DNA of 64,000 nucleotides from Anaerolineales bacterium (GTDB taxonomy: Bacteria; Chloroflexota; Anaerolineae; 4572-78; J111): the NCBI GenBank assembly GCA_020634855.1, contig JACKAU010000006.1, positions 124,001-188,000 on the forward strand, in the 5' to 3' direction. Both the position numbers and the translations under genes were made by a program. Position 1 is the first letter of the stretch. Each line of letters begins with the position of its first letter. The notes under the pieces are model-generated. The model saw nothing but the letters and a program-made list of their open reading frames with translations. It was not told the origin of the DNA and ran no database searches. Positions 26,285 to 34,923 of this stretch are shown here, in pieces.

Positions 26285-27724
26285 ATGGCAACTAAGGAGC
26301 AGGTTTTAGAACTGACTGATGAGCGGATTCAGTTACTGCAAGCAGATCAGAGTGATGCCGCACTTCAACTTTACTGTGAGCGAATCATTCCCGCCATTTT
26401 GCCCACTCTACATGAAAAGTTCCAACTTATACATAATCGTACTGCTAAGTATGATGGTCTTGTTTCTCTTCTAGGATTTACACCAGATACGGTTGTTCTT
26501 GCATATCAATTTGCCAAGCCAAATACATTTGTCGTACTTCACACAGCGGAAACGGCTCGCTTCCTCGAAGCAGTGGTTCGGTATACAAATGTTCCTCTTG
26601 CCTCCTTTTTTCACGAGCCTTTTGTTGAAGAGCCAAGTATCGACATTTATCGCGCACTTGAGGCAGCATTGAAACGATTTCCCAAAGATGCACGAATAGC
26701 CATTGAACTGACTGGGGGCAAGAAAACCATGGGAGGTGCTCTTGCAGTCGCCGCTGGTATGCTTGATATTGATCAGATATATATTGATTACAAAGAGTAC
26801 ATGCCAAAGTTTCGTAAGCCCAAGCCCGAGTCAACTTATATTCATGTTGTTGAAAACCCTATGCGCCTCTCTGTCGATCTATTTGGTGGCATTGAGATTG
26901 ATAGAGCTGCGGACTTCTTTAATGTAGGTAAATATGATATCAGTCAGGCTCTATTTCAGCAGGCAGGCCAGCGCATGGCGAATCCAAGAATCGCGGAAAT
27001 ATGTGCGGATCTGTCTCGTTTTTATTCTCTCTGGAACTCGTTTAATTTCACAGAAGCTCTAACGCTTGCCTCTTCTTTATTCGACCAGGCTTTGCGCTTT
27101 TCCGAATCGCTTACAGCACGCTTCAGAATAGACCTAAATCGATTAAAGCAACAAACAGAGACAATTGAAAAGCTGGCGAGTGAGGACAGAATATCTTTAT
27201 TGTGGAACTTCTTTTTCAGTGCAGAAAGGTATGAGAGGAACGCACATAACGATATTGCCGCATTACTATATTACCGAACGATGGAAAGCATCTTTGATAA
27301 CGCCCTGAAAGATATAAATGACTCTTTCGATCGAAGCAATCCGAATTATCAATTGTTCGGAATAGAAATAGACACCATACAGACAGGCTTTACTCGTTTC
27401 AGAAAAAAGGTTTTCAAAAAAGACTCGCAGCACGAGATACTTCCAACACAACTAGCAATGTTTGACTCCCTTTGCTTACTCGGGGCACTTGGCGATCCGA
27501 TTTCCGAAAAGATTAATCCTGGGCGAATTGTCAATATAGCCAATATACGTAATCTCAGTGTTTATGCACATGGAATACGTCCGATGAATATGCAATCAGT
27601 AGATGAGATGAGGAGACTTTCTGCTGAAATCTTATCGGTGTATACACAAATCAGGAATCTCGGAACCATCCGAGGTGAACGCTCTAAATTTGAGTTTATA
27701 CCCTTAACAGTAATAGGTGAATAA
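26285..27724 (+). CDS. CARF-domain protein with HEPN-like RNase motif (TIGR02710-like)
   Basis: A 479-residue protein. The N-terminal half is a CARF-like Rossmann domain. Its diagnostic loop IELTGGKKTMGGALAVAAG (about residues 139-157) corresponds to the TGGTKxM ligand loop of CRISPR-associated CARF proteins that sense cyclic oligoadenylate. The helical C-terminal half contains IRNLSVYAHGIRP near residues 421-433, an R-N-x5-H pattern like HEPN ribonucleases (Csm6/Csx1 style). AAGGAG lies nine bases before ATG 26285. No CRISPR array, cas gene or cyclase is in the window, so the signal source must be elsewhere. It sits beside a toxin-antitoxin pair in an AT-richer patch, which fits a defence pocket. 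CARF assignment is firm; the RNase role is inferred. Confidence 0.8.
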   Translation: MATKEQVLELTDERIQLLQADQSDAALQLYCERIIPAILPTLHEKFQLIHNRTAKYDGLVSLLGFTPDTVVLAYQFAKPNTFVVLHTAETARFLEAVVRYTNVPLASFFHEPFVEEPSIDIYRALEAALKRFPKDARIAIELTGGKKTMGGALAVAAGMLDIDQIYIDYKEYMPKFRKPKPESTYIHVVENPMRLSVDLFGGIEIDRAADFFNVGKYDISQALFQQAGQRMANPRIAEICADLSRFYSLWNSFNFTEALTLASSLFDQALRFSESLTARFRIDLNRLKQQTETIEKLASEDRISLLWNFFFSAERYERNAHNDIAALLYYRTMESIFDNALKDINDSFDRSNPNYQLFGIEIDTIQTGFTRFRKKVFKKDSQHEILPTQLAMFDSLCLLGALGDPISEKINPGRIVNIANIRNLSVYAHGIRPMNMQSVDEMRRLSAEILSVYTQIRNLGTIRGERSKFEFIPLTVIGE

Positions 27725-28362
27725 AATGCACTCTTAAAAACTGATATTAGGCGAAACCTAACACGTGCATGCGGCACGATCGCCTTCGGCGCGCAAGCTT
27801 GATGCGATTTTTGAGCTTTCTTATGCAGCGCGCCTCCGTCGGCGGCTGCTGCGTAAAGCGACAAATTGCTTGGCAGAGTTTAGATCAGAACATTACAATC
27901 CGCGTGGTCAATCACAATCTGCCGCATTCGATGATGTCAGATGCTAAATGGGCGAGGTACTCGCCCAAATTTTAACGGTGAGATACATTTATTCAAAAAC
28001 TGGTTAAAGCGAAATTGACCGTTGGCTTCCAACCCCCTCCACTATGCCAGCAGACCTAAGCTGACGATATTTAAGTGATACAACATGACTCTTTTAGTGT
28101 CAGCTTGCCCCGTATTATGCTCCTCCGTCACGAAATTGTAAGACTCTGTTAGTAAATCCATTACTTTCTTGTAACAACCTCGCGGCATGATAGAATCACA
28201 AAAAAGATTGCTGGTTGGTCGGTGCTTCTTACCTGACGATCAAACCCACTCCCAAACCGGCTAACTATCAAACCATCTGGCCAACCAACTACCAATTCAA
28301 TCAACGATCAAACTATCCAATTAACCAACAATCAAACTAACAAACCAAACAGGAGCAATCCA
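27725..28362. other. Gene-free stretch before glycogen debranching enzyme
   Basis: 638 bases without a convincing gene. A GC-rich inverted segment lies at about 27770-27860 (GCATGCGGCACGATCGCC and the following GCGCGCC region). From about 28240 to 28350 the plus strand is a run of CAA/AACC-rich sequence with no G-rich blocks, likely the untranslated leader of the debranching enzyme. Short frames here have no coding character. Confidence 0.5.
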
Positions 28363-30363
28363 ATGACGATTCAACTCGGTCGCGCCGACTGCGGCCATTA
28401 TGAAATTGCGGCCCGCAAAGAGTGGCTGGTCACCAACGGCATCGGCGGTTTTGCGGCCGGTACTTTGTCCGGAGCGCATACGCGGCGTTATCACGGTATG
28501 CTGATCGCCGCCCTCAACCCGCCGTTGGGCCGGACAATGTTAGTCAGCAAACTCGATGTGACAGCAACTTACCAAGGCCGAGACTACCCGCTTTTCGCCA
28601 ACCGTTTCACCGATGGCACGGTCGATCCCCACGGCTACCAAAATCTCGAGTCGTTCCGGCTGGACGGTCTGATCCCGGTCTGGCACTATGTCTTGGCCGA
28701 TGCCCGGCTGGAACAGCGAGTCTGGATGGCCCACGGTCACAACACCACCTACGTGACCTATCACCTTACTCAAGGCACCGGCCCGGTCACCCTGGAGATC
28801 GTTCCTTTGGTGACCTACCGAGATTACCACAGCCAAAGCCACGGCGGCTGGTCTCTCGGCGTCGAGCCTGTTGCGGGCGGCTTTCGCGTCCACGCCTTTG
28901 ACGGCGCCCAGCCTTACACTGTGGTGGCCGATCGGGGCGAATTTACCGTGGACTCCACCTGGTACTGGAACTTCAACCACGAGCTTGAAAGCGAGCGCGG
29001 TCTCGACAGCCGGGAGGACCTGCTGCGGCCCGGTCGCCTGACCGCCACGTTGTCCCCCGGTGAAACAGTGACCGTCATCTGCTCCACCGAGTCGATTACG
29101 CCTCACGCCGGTCTCGATGCGCTGGCGCAAGAGCGCCGCCGGCAGGCTGAGCTGCTGTCCGGCGCGCCGCCCGATGAACCGGCCTGGGTGCGCCACCTGA
29201 CTTTGGCCGCCGATCAATTTATCGTTGCGCGCTCGCTCGCTGATGGTACACCGGGGGCCACCGTCATCGCCGGTTATCCCTGGTTTAGCGATTGGGGCCG
29301 CGATACCATGATTGCCCTACCAGGTCTAACGCTGGCCACCGGCCGGCCCGACCTGGCGGCGGTGATTTTACGAACCTTCGCTCGCTATGTCGATCAAGGC
29401 ATGCTGCCCAATCGCTTTCCGGACGCCGGCGAGACCCCGGAGTACAACACGGTCGATGCCACGCTCTGGTATATCCATGCGATCTACCAACATTGGCAGG
29501 TCACGGGCGATACGGGGCTGGCTAAGGAACTGTATCCGGTCCTGGTCGATATCATCGACTGGCACCGTCGCGGCACACGCTACGGCATCCACGTCGATCC
29601 CGACGACGGGCTGCTCTTTTCCGGTACGGCCGGCGTGCAGCTCACCTGGATGGATGCCAAAGTGGGCGACTGGGTGGTCACGCCGCGCACCGGTAAGGCC
29701 GTGGAAATCAACGCCCTATGGCACAACGCCTTACGGGTGATGGCCGAACTGGGCCGACACATCGGCCAACCCGAGGCCGCCATCAAGAACTATTCCGCAG
29801 ACGCCGATCGTGTGGCCGAAACATTTCGGCAGCGATTTTGGTACGAAGCCGGCGGTTATCTGTACGATGTCATCGACGGTCCCGATGGCGAGTTAGACTC
29901 GGCCGGGCGGCGCGGCGACGCCAGCCTGCGTCCCAACCAGATCTTCGCCGTCTCGCTGCCGTTCAAACTGTTGACCGATAAGCAGGCCCAAGCCGTGGTC
30001 GATAGCTGCGCCCGTGAATTGTGGACCTCGTACGGGCTGCGCAGCCTGACCACCACGGCCAAAGCCTATGTCGGCCACTACGGCGGGCCGCCGTTGGCCC
30101 GAGATGGGGCTTATCATCAAGGCACGGTCTGGGGCTGGCTGCTCGGCCCCTTTGCCACCGCTCACTATCGAGTCTACGGCGATGCCGTCCGAGCCCAAGC
30201 CTATTTAGCCGCTATGGCCGATCATCTGGCCGACGGCTGTCTCGGCTCCATCAGCGAGATCTTTGATGGCGATCCGCCCCATACACCGCGCGGCTGTTTC
30301 GCCCAGGCCTGGAGCGTGGCTGAAGTACTCCGCGCCTGGCGCGAGCTGGGGAATGAAGAATGA
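28363..30363 (+). CDS. Glycogen debranching enzyme (amylo-alpha-1,6-glucosidase type, GH133-like)
   Basis: A 666-residue enzyme. The N-terminal beta domain shows EWLVTNGIGGFAAGTLSGA and TRRYHGMLIAALNPPLGR, the signature of bacterial/archaeal GDE proteins. The C-terminal (alpha/alpha)6 barrel shows GYPWFSDWGRDTMIALPGLT, ETPEYNTVDATLWYIHAIYQ, LTWMDAKVGDW, RPNQIFAVSLPF and GTVWGWLLGPF, which carry the acidic catalytic residues. It removes alpha-1,6 branch glucose from glycogen-like glucans in the cytoplasm. AGGAGC lies just upstream of ATG 28363. No other glycogen gene is adjacent. It could feed glucose into the solute pathway at 6-14 kb, but that is inference. Confidence 0.9.
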   Translation: MTIQLGRADCGHYEIAARKEWLVTNGIGGFAAGTLSGAHTRRYHGMLIAALNPPLGRTMLVSKLDVTATYQGRDYPLFANRFTDGTVDPHGYQNLESFRLDGLIPVWHYVLADARLEQRVWMAHGHNTTYVTYHLTQGTGPVTLEIVPLVTYRDYHSQSHGGWSLGVEPVAGGFRVHAFDGAQPYTVVADRGEFTVDSTWYWNFNHELESERGLDSREDLLRPGRLTATLSPGETVTVICSTESITPHAGLDALAQERRRQAELLSGAPPDEPAWVRHLTLAADQFIVARSLADGTPGATVIAGYPWFSDWGRDTMIALPGLTLATGRPDLAAVILRTFARYVDQGMLPNRFPDAGETPEYNTVDATLWYIHAIYQHWQVTGDTGLAKELYPVLVDIIDWHRRGTRYGIHVDPDDGLLFSGTAGVQLTWMDAKVGDWVVTPRTGKAVEINALWHNALRVMAELGRHIGQPEAAIKNYSADADRVAETFRQRFWYEAGGYLYDVIDGPDGELDSAGRRGDASLRPNQIFAVSLPFKLLTDKQAQAVVDSCARELWTSYGLRSLTTTAKAYVGHYGGPPLARDGAYHQGTVWGWLLGPFATAHYRVYGDAVRAQAYLAAMADHLADGCLGSISEIFDGDPPHTPRGCFAQAWSVAEVLRAWRELGNEE

Positions 30364-30393
30364 AGAATAGAGAATGAAGAATGAAGAAAAAAA

Positions 30394-30446
30394 GGAGCGA
30401 CAAAGCTGGCTTTGTCAACCCCGATCAAAGCAAGCTTTGATGCTCC
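30394..30446 (+). repeat. Double-hairpin repeat, copy C (most regular)
   Basis: GGAGC (30394-30398) and GCTCC (30442-30446) enclose GACAAAGC-TG-GCTTTGTC (30399-30416) and ATCAAAGC-AA-GCTTTGAT (30424-30441), both perfect. It ends 38 bases before the MFS gene start. Confidence 0.8.
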
Positions 30447-30484
30447 AAAGAGCTTTGGTACTCTAGAAACCCAGGTGAACAACC

Positions 30485-31702
30485 ATGACCTCACGACAAA
30501 AAATCATTGCGGCCGTTTATCTGAGCGGCTTTTTGCAGGGTATTGCTCTAATTATGTTTCCGGCGGCCGGGCCGCTGTTAACCAATCCTGACTATCACAA
30601 CTTGACCGCCGGCCAGTTCGGCTTGCTGTTTACCCCCCAAATTATCGCGGCGATTATCGCCTCAGCGCTGGCAGCGCGTTGTGTGCGGTGGTTCGGCGGG
30701 ATGAAGCAGGTGCTGCTGGCCGGCTTGCTGGCCGATGTCCTGGCGATGAGTCTACTGGCCCTGAGCAACTGGTTCATTGGCGTGGACAGCCTCGCCTTTA
30801 TCTTGCTGCTGCTGGCCACCGGCGCGGTCGGCGCGGGTTTTGGATTTGCCGTCAGCGCCCTGAACGCCTTTGCCTTTGATTTGTTTCGGGATAAAGCCGA
30901 TGCCGCCGTGACCGGGCTGCACGTTTTAACCGGGTTGGGTCAGGTGGGGGCCGCGCTCATTCTAGGTGTCTTTGTCGGGCTGGGGTTTTGGTGGGGCGCG
31001 CCGGTAGTCGTTGGGGTGGCTTTGGTGCTGATGATGGTATTTCAGCTCGGGTTAGATCTAAAGCTATCGGCGGAAAGTAGGCCGATGATCGGCTCGATGG
31101 GCGGCGGCCGGCTGCCGGGCCGAATTTGGCTGTACGCGGTGGTGGTCTTTCTGTACGGCATCTGCGAAGGCACTTTTGGCAACTGGAGTCCGATTTATCT
31201 GGAGCAAGATGCCGGCCTAACTATGGGCCAGGCCGCGCTGGCCTTATCGGTCTTTTGGGGCGCGGTCACCGTTGGGCGGGCGCTGTTCGCCCTGATCGCG
31301 TTGCGGTTCAATTCGCAGCCGTTTTATCTGGTGGCCCCGTGGGTGGTCGGTGCGGCCTTTGTAGCGCTGCCAGTGGTCAGCGGCTTCGGCTCTCATATCG
31401 TCATCTTAGCCGTAGCCGGCCTGGCCCTCTCCTTCTTCTTCCCGCTGTCGGTCAGCTTAGCCTCGGCCGAAGTGCCGGCCCTGGCCGCGACCGTCTCCGG
31501 TACTATGGTCGCGGCGATTATGCTCGGCACCGGCTTCAGCGCTAACGTTGTCGGCCTGCTCAGCGAACCCGTCGGCCTGGCCACGATCTTTCAATTCTCT
31601 AGCCTCTACGCCTTCGCCATGGCCGGCATTGTGTTTTATTTGGCTCTGACGAAAAGGCCGCTAATGCTGAGCGATGAAGAACCGGAGCAATTGACCATCT
31701 GA
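30485..31702 (+). CDS. MFS transporter
   Basis: A 405-residue membrane protein with about twelve hydrophobic segments in two halves. The cytoplasmic loop after the second helix reads AARCVRWFGGMKQVLLAG, a degenerate form of the MFS GxxxDRxGRR motif. The halves are joined near residue 195-215 (SAESRPMIGSMGGGRLPGR). It resembles fucose-permease-like or general sugar/drug MFS carriers, but no substrate motif is clear. It follows the debranching enzyme on the same strand, with a double-hairpin repeat in its leader. ATG 30485 is the first start. Confidence 0.85.
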   Translation: MTSRQKIIAAVYLSGFLQGIALIMFPAAGPLLTNPDYHNLTAGQFGLLFTPQIIAAIIASALAARCVRWFGGMKQVLLAGLLADVLAMSLLALSNWFIGVDSLAFILLLLATGAVGAGFGFAVSALNAFAFDLFRDKADAAVTGLHVLTGLGQVGAALILGVFVGLGFWWGAPVVVGVALVLMMVFQLGLDLKLSAESRPMIGSMGGGRLPGRIWLYAVVVFLYGICEGTFGNWSPIYLEQDAGLTMGQAALALSVFWGAVTVGRALFALIALRFNSQPFYLVAPWVVGAAFVALPVVSGFGSHIVILAVAGLALSFFFPLSVSLASAEVPALAATVSGTMVAAIMLGTGFSANVVGLLSEPVGLATIFQFSSLYAFAMAGIVFYLALTKRPLMLSDEEPEQLTI

Positions 31703-31829
31703 TTCGACAATGTTACGAACGTTACCTACGGTCGGCAGTACCAGCCGATTGGAGTTTATCCGGATTTGATTGATGATGGGCAGCGGGTATAATTGCCCTT
31801 AATACCGCAGCACATCCGGAGAACAATCT

Positions 31830-33584
31830 TTGCAACATGATACGCTGATCGGGCGACGGCTGGATGAATATCAGCTCCAAGAGTTATTGGGGCATGGCAG
31901 CATGGCCCGGGTTTACCGGGCGTTCGATACTCGGCTCAAACGGTGGGTCGCCGTCAAGGTCATCGACAAACCCTTTCGAGCCGACGCCGACTATACCGCT
32001 CGCTTTGAACGGGAAGCCCGCGCTATCGCCCAGTTGGAGCACCCCCATATCGTCAGGCTGTACCGGTACGGCGAGTCGAACGGCCTGCTGTATATGGCTC
32101 TGCAATACATCGAAGGGGCCGATCTGCGGCAAGTGCTCACGTCCTACCGCAACGAGGGTGAATTTATCGACCCGGACGAGGCCTGCCGTCTTATCCGCCA
32201 GATTTGCGCCGCGCTCGATTACGCCCACTCCAAGGGCGTTATTCATCGTGACATCAAACCCTCAAATGTGATCGTCAATCAGCAGGGGGAGGCCGTGTTG
32301 GTCGATTTTGGCTTGGCTATGCTGGCCGATACCCGGACCCTGGCTAAGGGCAGCGCCTTCGGTACGGCCGAATACTTGGCCCCGGAGCAGGTCAGCGGCG
32401 AGTCCGGCAGCGTTCCCCAGACCGATTTGTACGCGGTGGGCGTTATTCTATACGAGATGTTTGCCGGACGGCCGCCGTTTGCAGCCAGTCGATCACAGGA
32501 GGTGGCTGAGATGCAGGTCAACGAGCCACCGCCCCGGCTCCGTCACTTTCGGCCGGATCTCCACCGGGCGATTGAAGCGGTGATTTTGAAGGCCCTGGTC
32601 AAAACGCCTGAGGCGCGTTATCCTACCGGCGCAGCGTTGGCCGGCGCGCTGGATCGAGCCATCACCTTGACCGCGACCCTGCCGTCGACTTCACACCGAA
32701 CAACCCAGCTACACCGGACTATTCCCGAGCGAGTCGCCCAAAAAGTCGGCGAGCACCCGCTGCCGCCGCTGCCAACCCACGGCGCCGGCCTGCCGTCCGA
32801 ACTGATCGAGACCCAGCCGGCGATAGCTCAGCCGTCGCCGCGAGCCACCGCCTTTAAGCGCAGAGATGCAACCAAGCGAAAACCGGTCGTCAATGCGGCC
32901 GAACAACCGCCCGCTGAAAAAAAACGCTCGCCGCTTTCCGGAGGGCTTATTATCGGATCGCTGGCGGTCCTGCTTGTCCTGAGCGGCCTGTTCCTCTGGT
33001 TTATCTCTCGGTCGTCTGGGAACGATCAAGGTCCGGTCGTCGTTCAGCCGCCGCCGGCCCCAACGGCCACCGCCACACCGGCGCCGGCTGAACCCCAGCT
33101 TGTGGCCGGCAGCCAGCGCGATTTTTCCGGCTCGCCGTCGAATGGGTGGCAGTACCTGGTCTCCCGGCCCAATGCCAACAGCTTTGAAGCGATGGTATTT
33201 GAAGACGGTGAGTTTGGATCGTGTTGGTATCCCAACCGCAACTATGACGAGCGCTATGTCCGCATCTGTCAAAACTCCGGCCACCCGGGCAATGAGGCCG
33301 ATATTGCCTGGCGCTGGCGCAGCGACTTTAACGGCCGGGTTCACGTGGTTGGCACGGCCCGCAAAATCGATTCTGGGGGCGATGGCGTACTAATCCAGGC
33401 GTACCACAACGGCCAATTGGTAGACGAACTGCGCCTTCAACCGGGCGATACCGAGGGCGTTCTTAATCGAGACTGGTTTGAACTGGATGTAGCCGCCGGC
33501 GATGAGCTAACTTTTGTCATGAAAAGTAACGGCCGGGTTGAAAATGACCATACGGCCCTCAACATCCAGATATACCGAAATTAA
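31830..33584 (+). CDS. Membrane Ser/Thr protein kinase (PknB-like) with non-PASTA ectodomain
   Basis: A 584-residue kinase. The Gly-loop is LGHGSMARVY (about 20-29), the ATP lysine is Lys43 in VAVKVID, the catalytic Asp141 is in VIHRDIKPSN, Asp159 is in VDFGLA, and AEYLAPEQ follows. A Pro/Arg-rich linker leads to a transmembrane helix at about 371-393 (GGLIIGSLAVLLVLSGLFLW). The outside part is a beta-rich domain of about 150 residues (RNYDERYVRICQNSG, GTARKIDSGGDGVLIQAYHN) instead of PASTA repeats. The start is TTG 31830 with CGGAG upstream; no in-frame ATG fits. It heads the FHA/FtsW/PBP operon, so it probably regulates cell-wall synthesis in response to an external ligand. Confidence 0.9.
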   Translation: MQHDTLIGRRLDEYQLQELLGHGSMARVYRAFDTRLKRWVAVKVIDKPFRADADYTARFEREARAIAQLEHPHIVRLYRYGESNGLLYMALQYIEGADLRQVLTSYRNEGEFIDPDEACRLIRQICAALDYAHSKGVIHRDIKPSNVIVNQQGEAVLVDFGLAMLADTRTLAKGSAFGTAEYLAPEQVSGESGSVPQTDLYAVGVILYEMFAGRPPFAASRSQEVAEMQVNEPPPRLRHFRPDLHRAIEAVILKALVKTPEARYPTGAALAGALDRAITLTATLPSTSHRTTQLHRTIPERVAQKVGEHPLPPLPTHGAGLPSELIETQPAIAQPSPRATAFKRRDATKRKPVVNAAEQPPAEKKRSPLSGGLIIGSLAVLLVLSGLFLWFISRSSGNDQGPVVVQPPPAPTATATPAPAEPQLVAGSQRDFSGSPSNGWQYLVSRPNANSFEAMVFEDGEFGSCWYPNRNYDERYVRICQNSGHPGNEADIAWRWRSDFNGRVHVVGTARKIDSGGDGVLIQAYHNGQLVDELRLQPGDTEGVLNRDWFELDVAAGDELTFVMKSNGRVENDHTALNIQIYRN

Positions 33585-33591
33585 AACAGCG

Positions 33592-34458
33592 ATGGAAGAT
33601 AAAAAACGCAAGCCGCTTGATGTTCTAAAAGATCTAAAGAACTTGCCCGGCCACATCGATGCCCGGCTGCAAAGCCAGATACGCCGCTCATTGTCATTTG
33701 GCCAAGGCCCGATGCGCCCGGCCGATGTATTCCGCTACCTACAGCAAGCCATGCTGGCCCCCGAAAACACGCTTGAGGATGCTCAGTATCGCAAAGTGGT
33801 TCCCAACCGCTACGTGGTTGAACTGAACGAGCAAACCTACCAAGCCCATTTTCAGCCCATCAGCAGCGTGGTCTGTACCCAATGGCAAGACAAACTGGAG
33901 CAGGTGCTTGAGACCAAAAACAGCCGGTTAGGGCGCGATGAATACCACTTTGCCGGCCCAGTTCAGATCGAAATTGAGCGGGTGACCGATCTGGCGGAAA
34001 ACGAAGTGCGTATCCAATGCCAGATTATCGCGCCATCGGACGCAGTCCCCGCCTCAACTCCACCCCCACCCTCATCGCCGGCGCCCACAACCGTGGCCTG
34101 CCTTGAGCTTTTGCCCGGTGAGCAGCAGTGGCAGCTCGCCCAAGATATCACCCTCATCGGCCGAAATTCGGCCTGTGATATTCACCTCGATTTGCCCTTT
34201 GTCAAGCAAAAGCGGTTGGTTAGCGGCCAGCACGCCTACATCCGTCACCAGGAGGGGCGCTATCACCTTTATGATGGTGCGCCGGATGGAACCCCTTCCT
34301 CCAACGGCACCTTTGTCAATGACCGGCGCGTTTCGCCGCAAGGGCAGGTGCTGCAAACCGGTGACGTGATTATTCTCGCCGCCGTTGACCCCAACAACCC
34401 CCGGCCCGATACCGTGGGCGTCGTTACCTTATTCTTTCATGCCGACTGCCGCCGCTAA
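33592..34458 (+). CDS. FhaA-like protein: DUF3662 plus FHA domain
   Basis: A 288-residue cytoplasmic protein. Residues about 8-130 form the DUF3662 domain (LQSQIRRSLSFGQGPMRPAD, VPNRYVVELNEQTYQ). A proline-rich linker precedes a C-terminal FHA domain (ITLIGRNSACDIHLDL, LVSGQHAYIRHQEGRYHLYD, SSNGTFVND) with the Arg, Ser-x-x-His and Asn residues that bind phosphothreonine. The ATG at 33592 is preferred over the upstream 33538, which lies inside the kinase gene. It starts seven bases after the kinase stop. In actinobacteria FhaA is a partner and substrate of PknB, and the same layout is seen here. Confidence 0.9.
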   Translation: MEDKKRKPLDVLKDLKNLPGHIDARLQSQIRRSLSFGQGPMRPADVFRYLQQAMLAPENTLEDAQYRKVVPNRYVVELNEQTYQAHFQPISSVVCTQWQDKLEQVLETKNSRLGRDEYHFAGPVQIEIERVTDLAENEVRIQCQIIAPSDAVPASTPPPPSSPAPTTVACLELLPGEQQWQLAQDITLIGRNSACDIHLDLPFVKQKRLVSGQHAYIRHQEGRYHLYDGAPDGTPSSNGTFVNDRRVSPQGQVLQTGDVIILAAVDPNNPRPDTVGVVTLFFHADCRR

Positions 34459-34467
34459 GGAGCCAAC

Positions 34468-34920
34468 GTGGATTTTCTGTGGAACGCCCTCCTTTTTTCA
34501 GGCAAGTGGCTGTTTATCGGCCTGATCTACGCCATGCTTTTGGTGGTGCTGCTGGCCGTTCGCCGCGAAATGCAGGGTCACCTGACCGGCGCGACGTCAT
34601 CAGCCGCGCCCTTAAAGGGCCGGTTGAAAGTCATCAACAGCGGCAGCGACTCGCGTATCCGCCCCGGCGCTCGACTGAACCTTTCAACCGAAACCAGCCT
34701 GGGCGCTGACCCGGCCAATGACCTGGTGCTCACGGACCAGTTCATTTCGGCTCAGCACGCCCGGTTCAGGTGGGATGGCGCGCAGTGGCAACTGCGCGAC
34801 CTGGGCAGCACCAACGGCACGTTCGTCAATCAGCGCCGGCTGACGCCGCAGCAGGAGCAGCCCGTTCCCTTGGGAGCGACGGTTATGCTCGGCGATATGA
34901 CCTTTGAGCTGACGGAGTAA
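34468..34920 (+). CDS. FhaB-like membrane-anchored FHA protein
   Basis: A 150-residue protein. A single N-terminal membrane helix (about residues 8-30, LFSGKWLFIGLIYAMLLVVL) is followed by a linker and an FHA domain: LSTETSLGADPANDLVLTD, ISAQHARFRW and LRDLGSTNGTFVNQ. The usual Gly-Arg at the phosphate loop reads Gly-Ala (LGAD), so phosphopeptide binding may be altered; Ser-x-x-His and the Asn are kept. GTG 34468 is the start with AAGGAGCC upstream. It sits between the FhaA-like gene and ftsW-like gene, as in PknB clusters. Confidence 0.88.
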   Translation: MDFLWNALLFSGKWLFIGLIYAMLLVVLLAVRREMQGHLTGATSSAAPLKGRLKVINSGSDSRIRPGARLNLSTETSLGADPANDLVLTDQFISAQHARFRWDGAQWQLRDLGSTNGTFVNQRRLTPQQEQPVPLGATVMLGDMTFELTE

Positions 34921-34923
34921 CTG

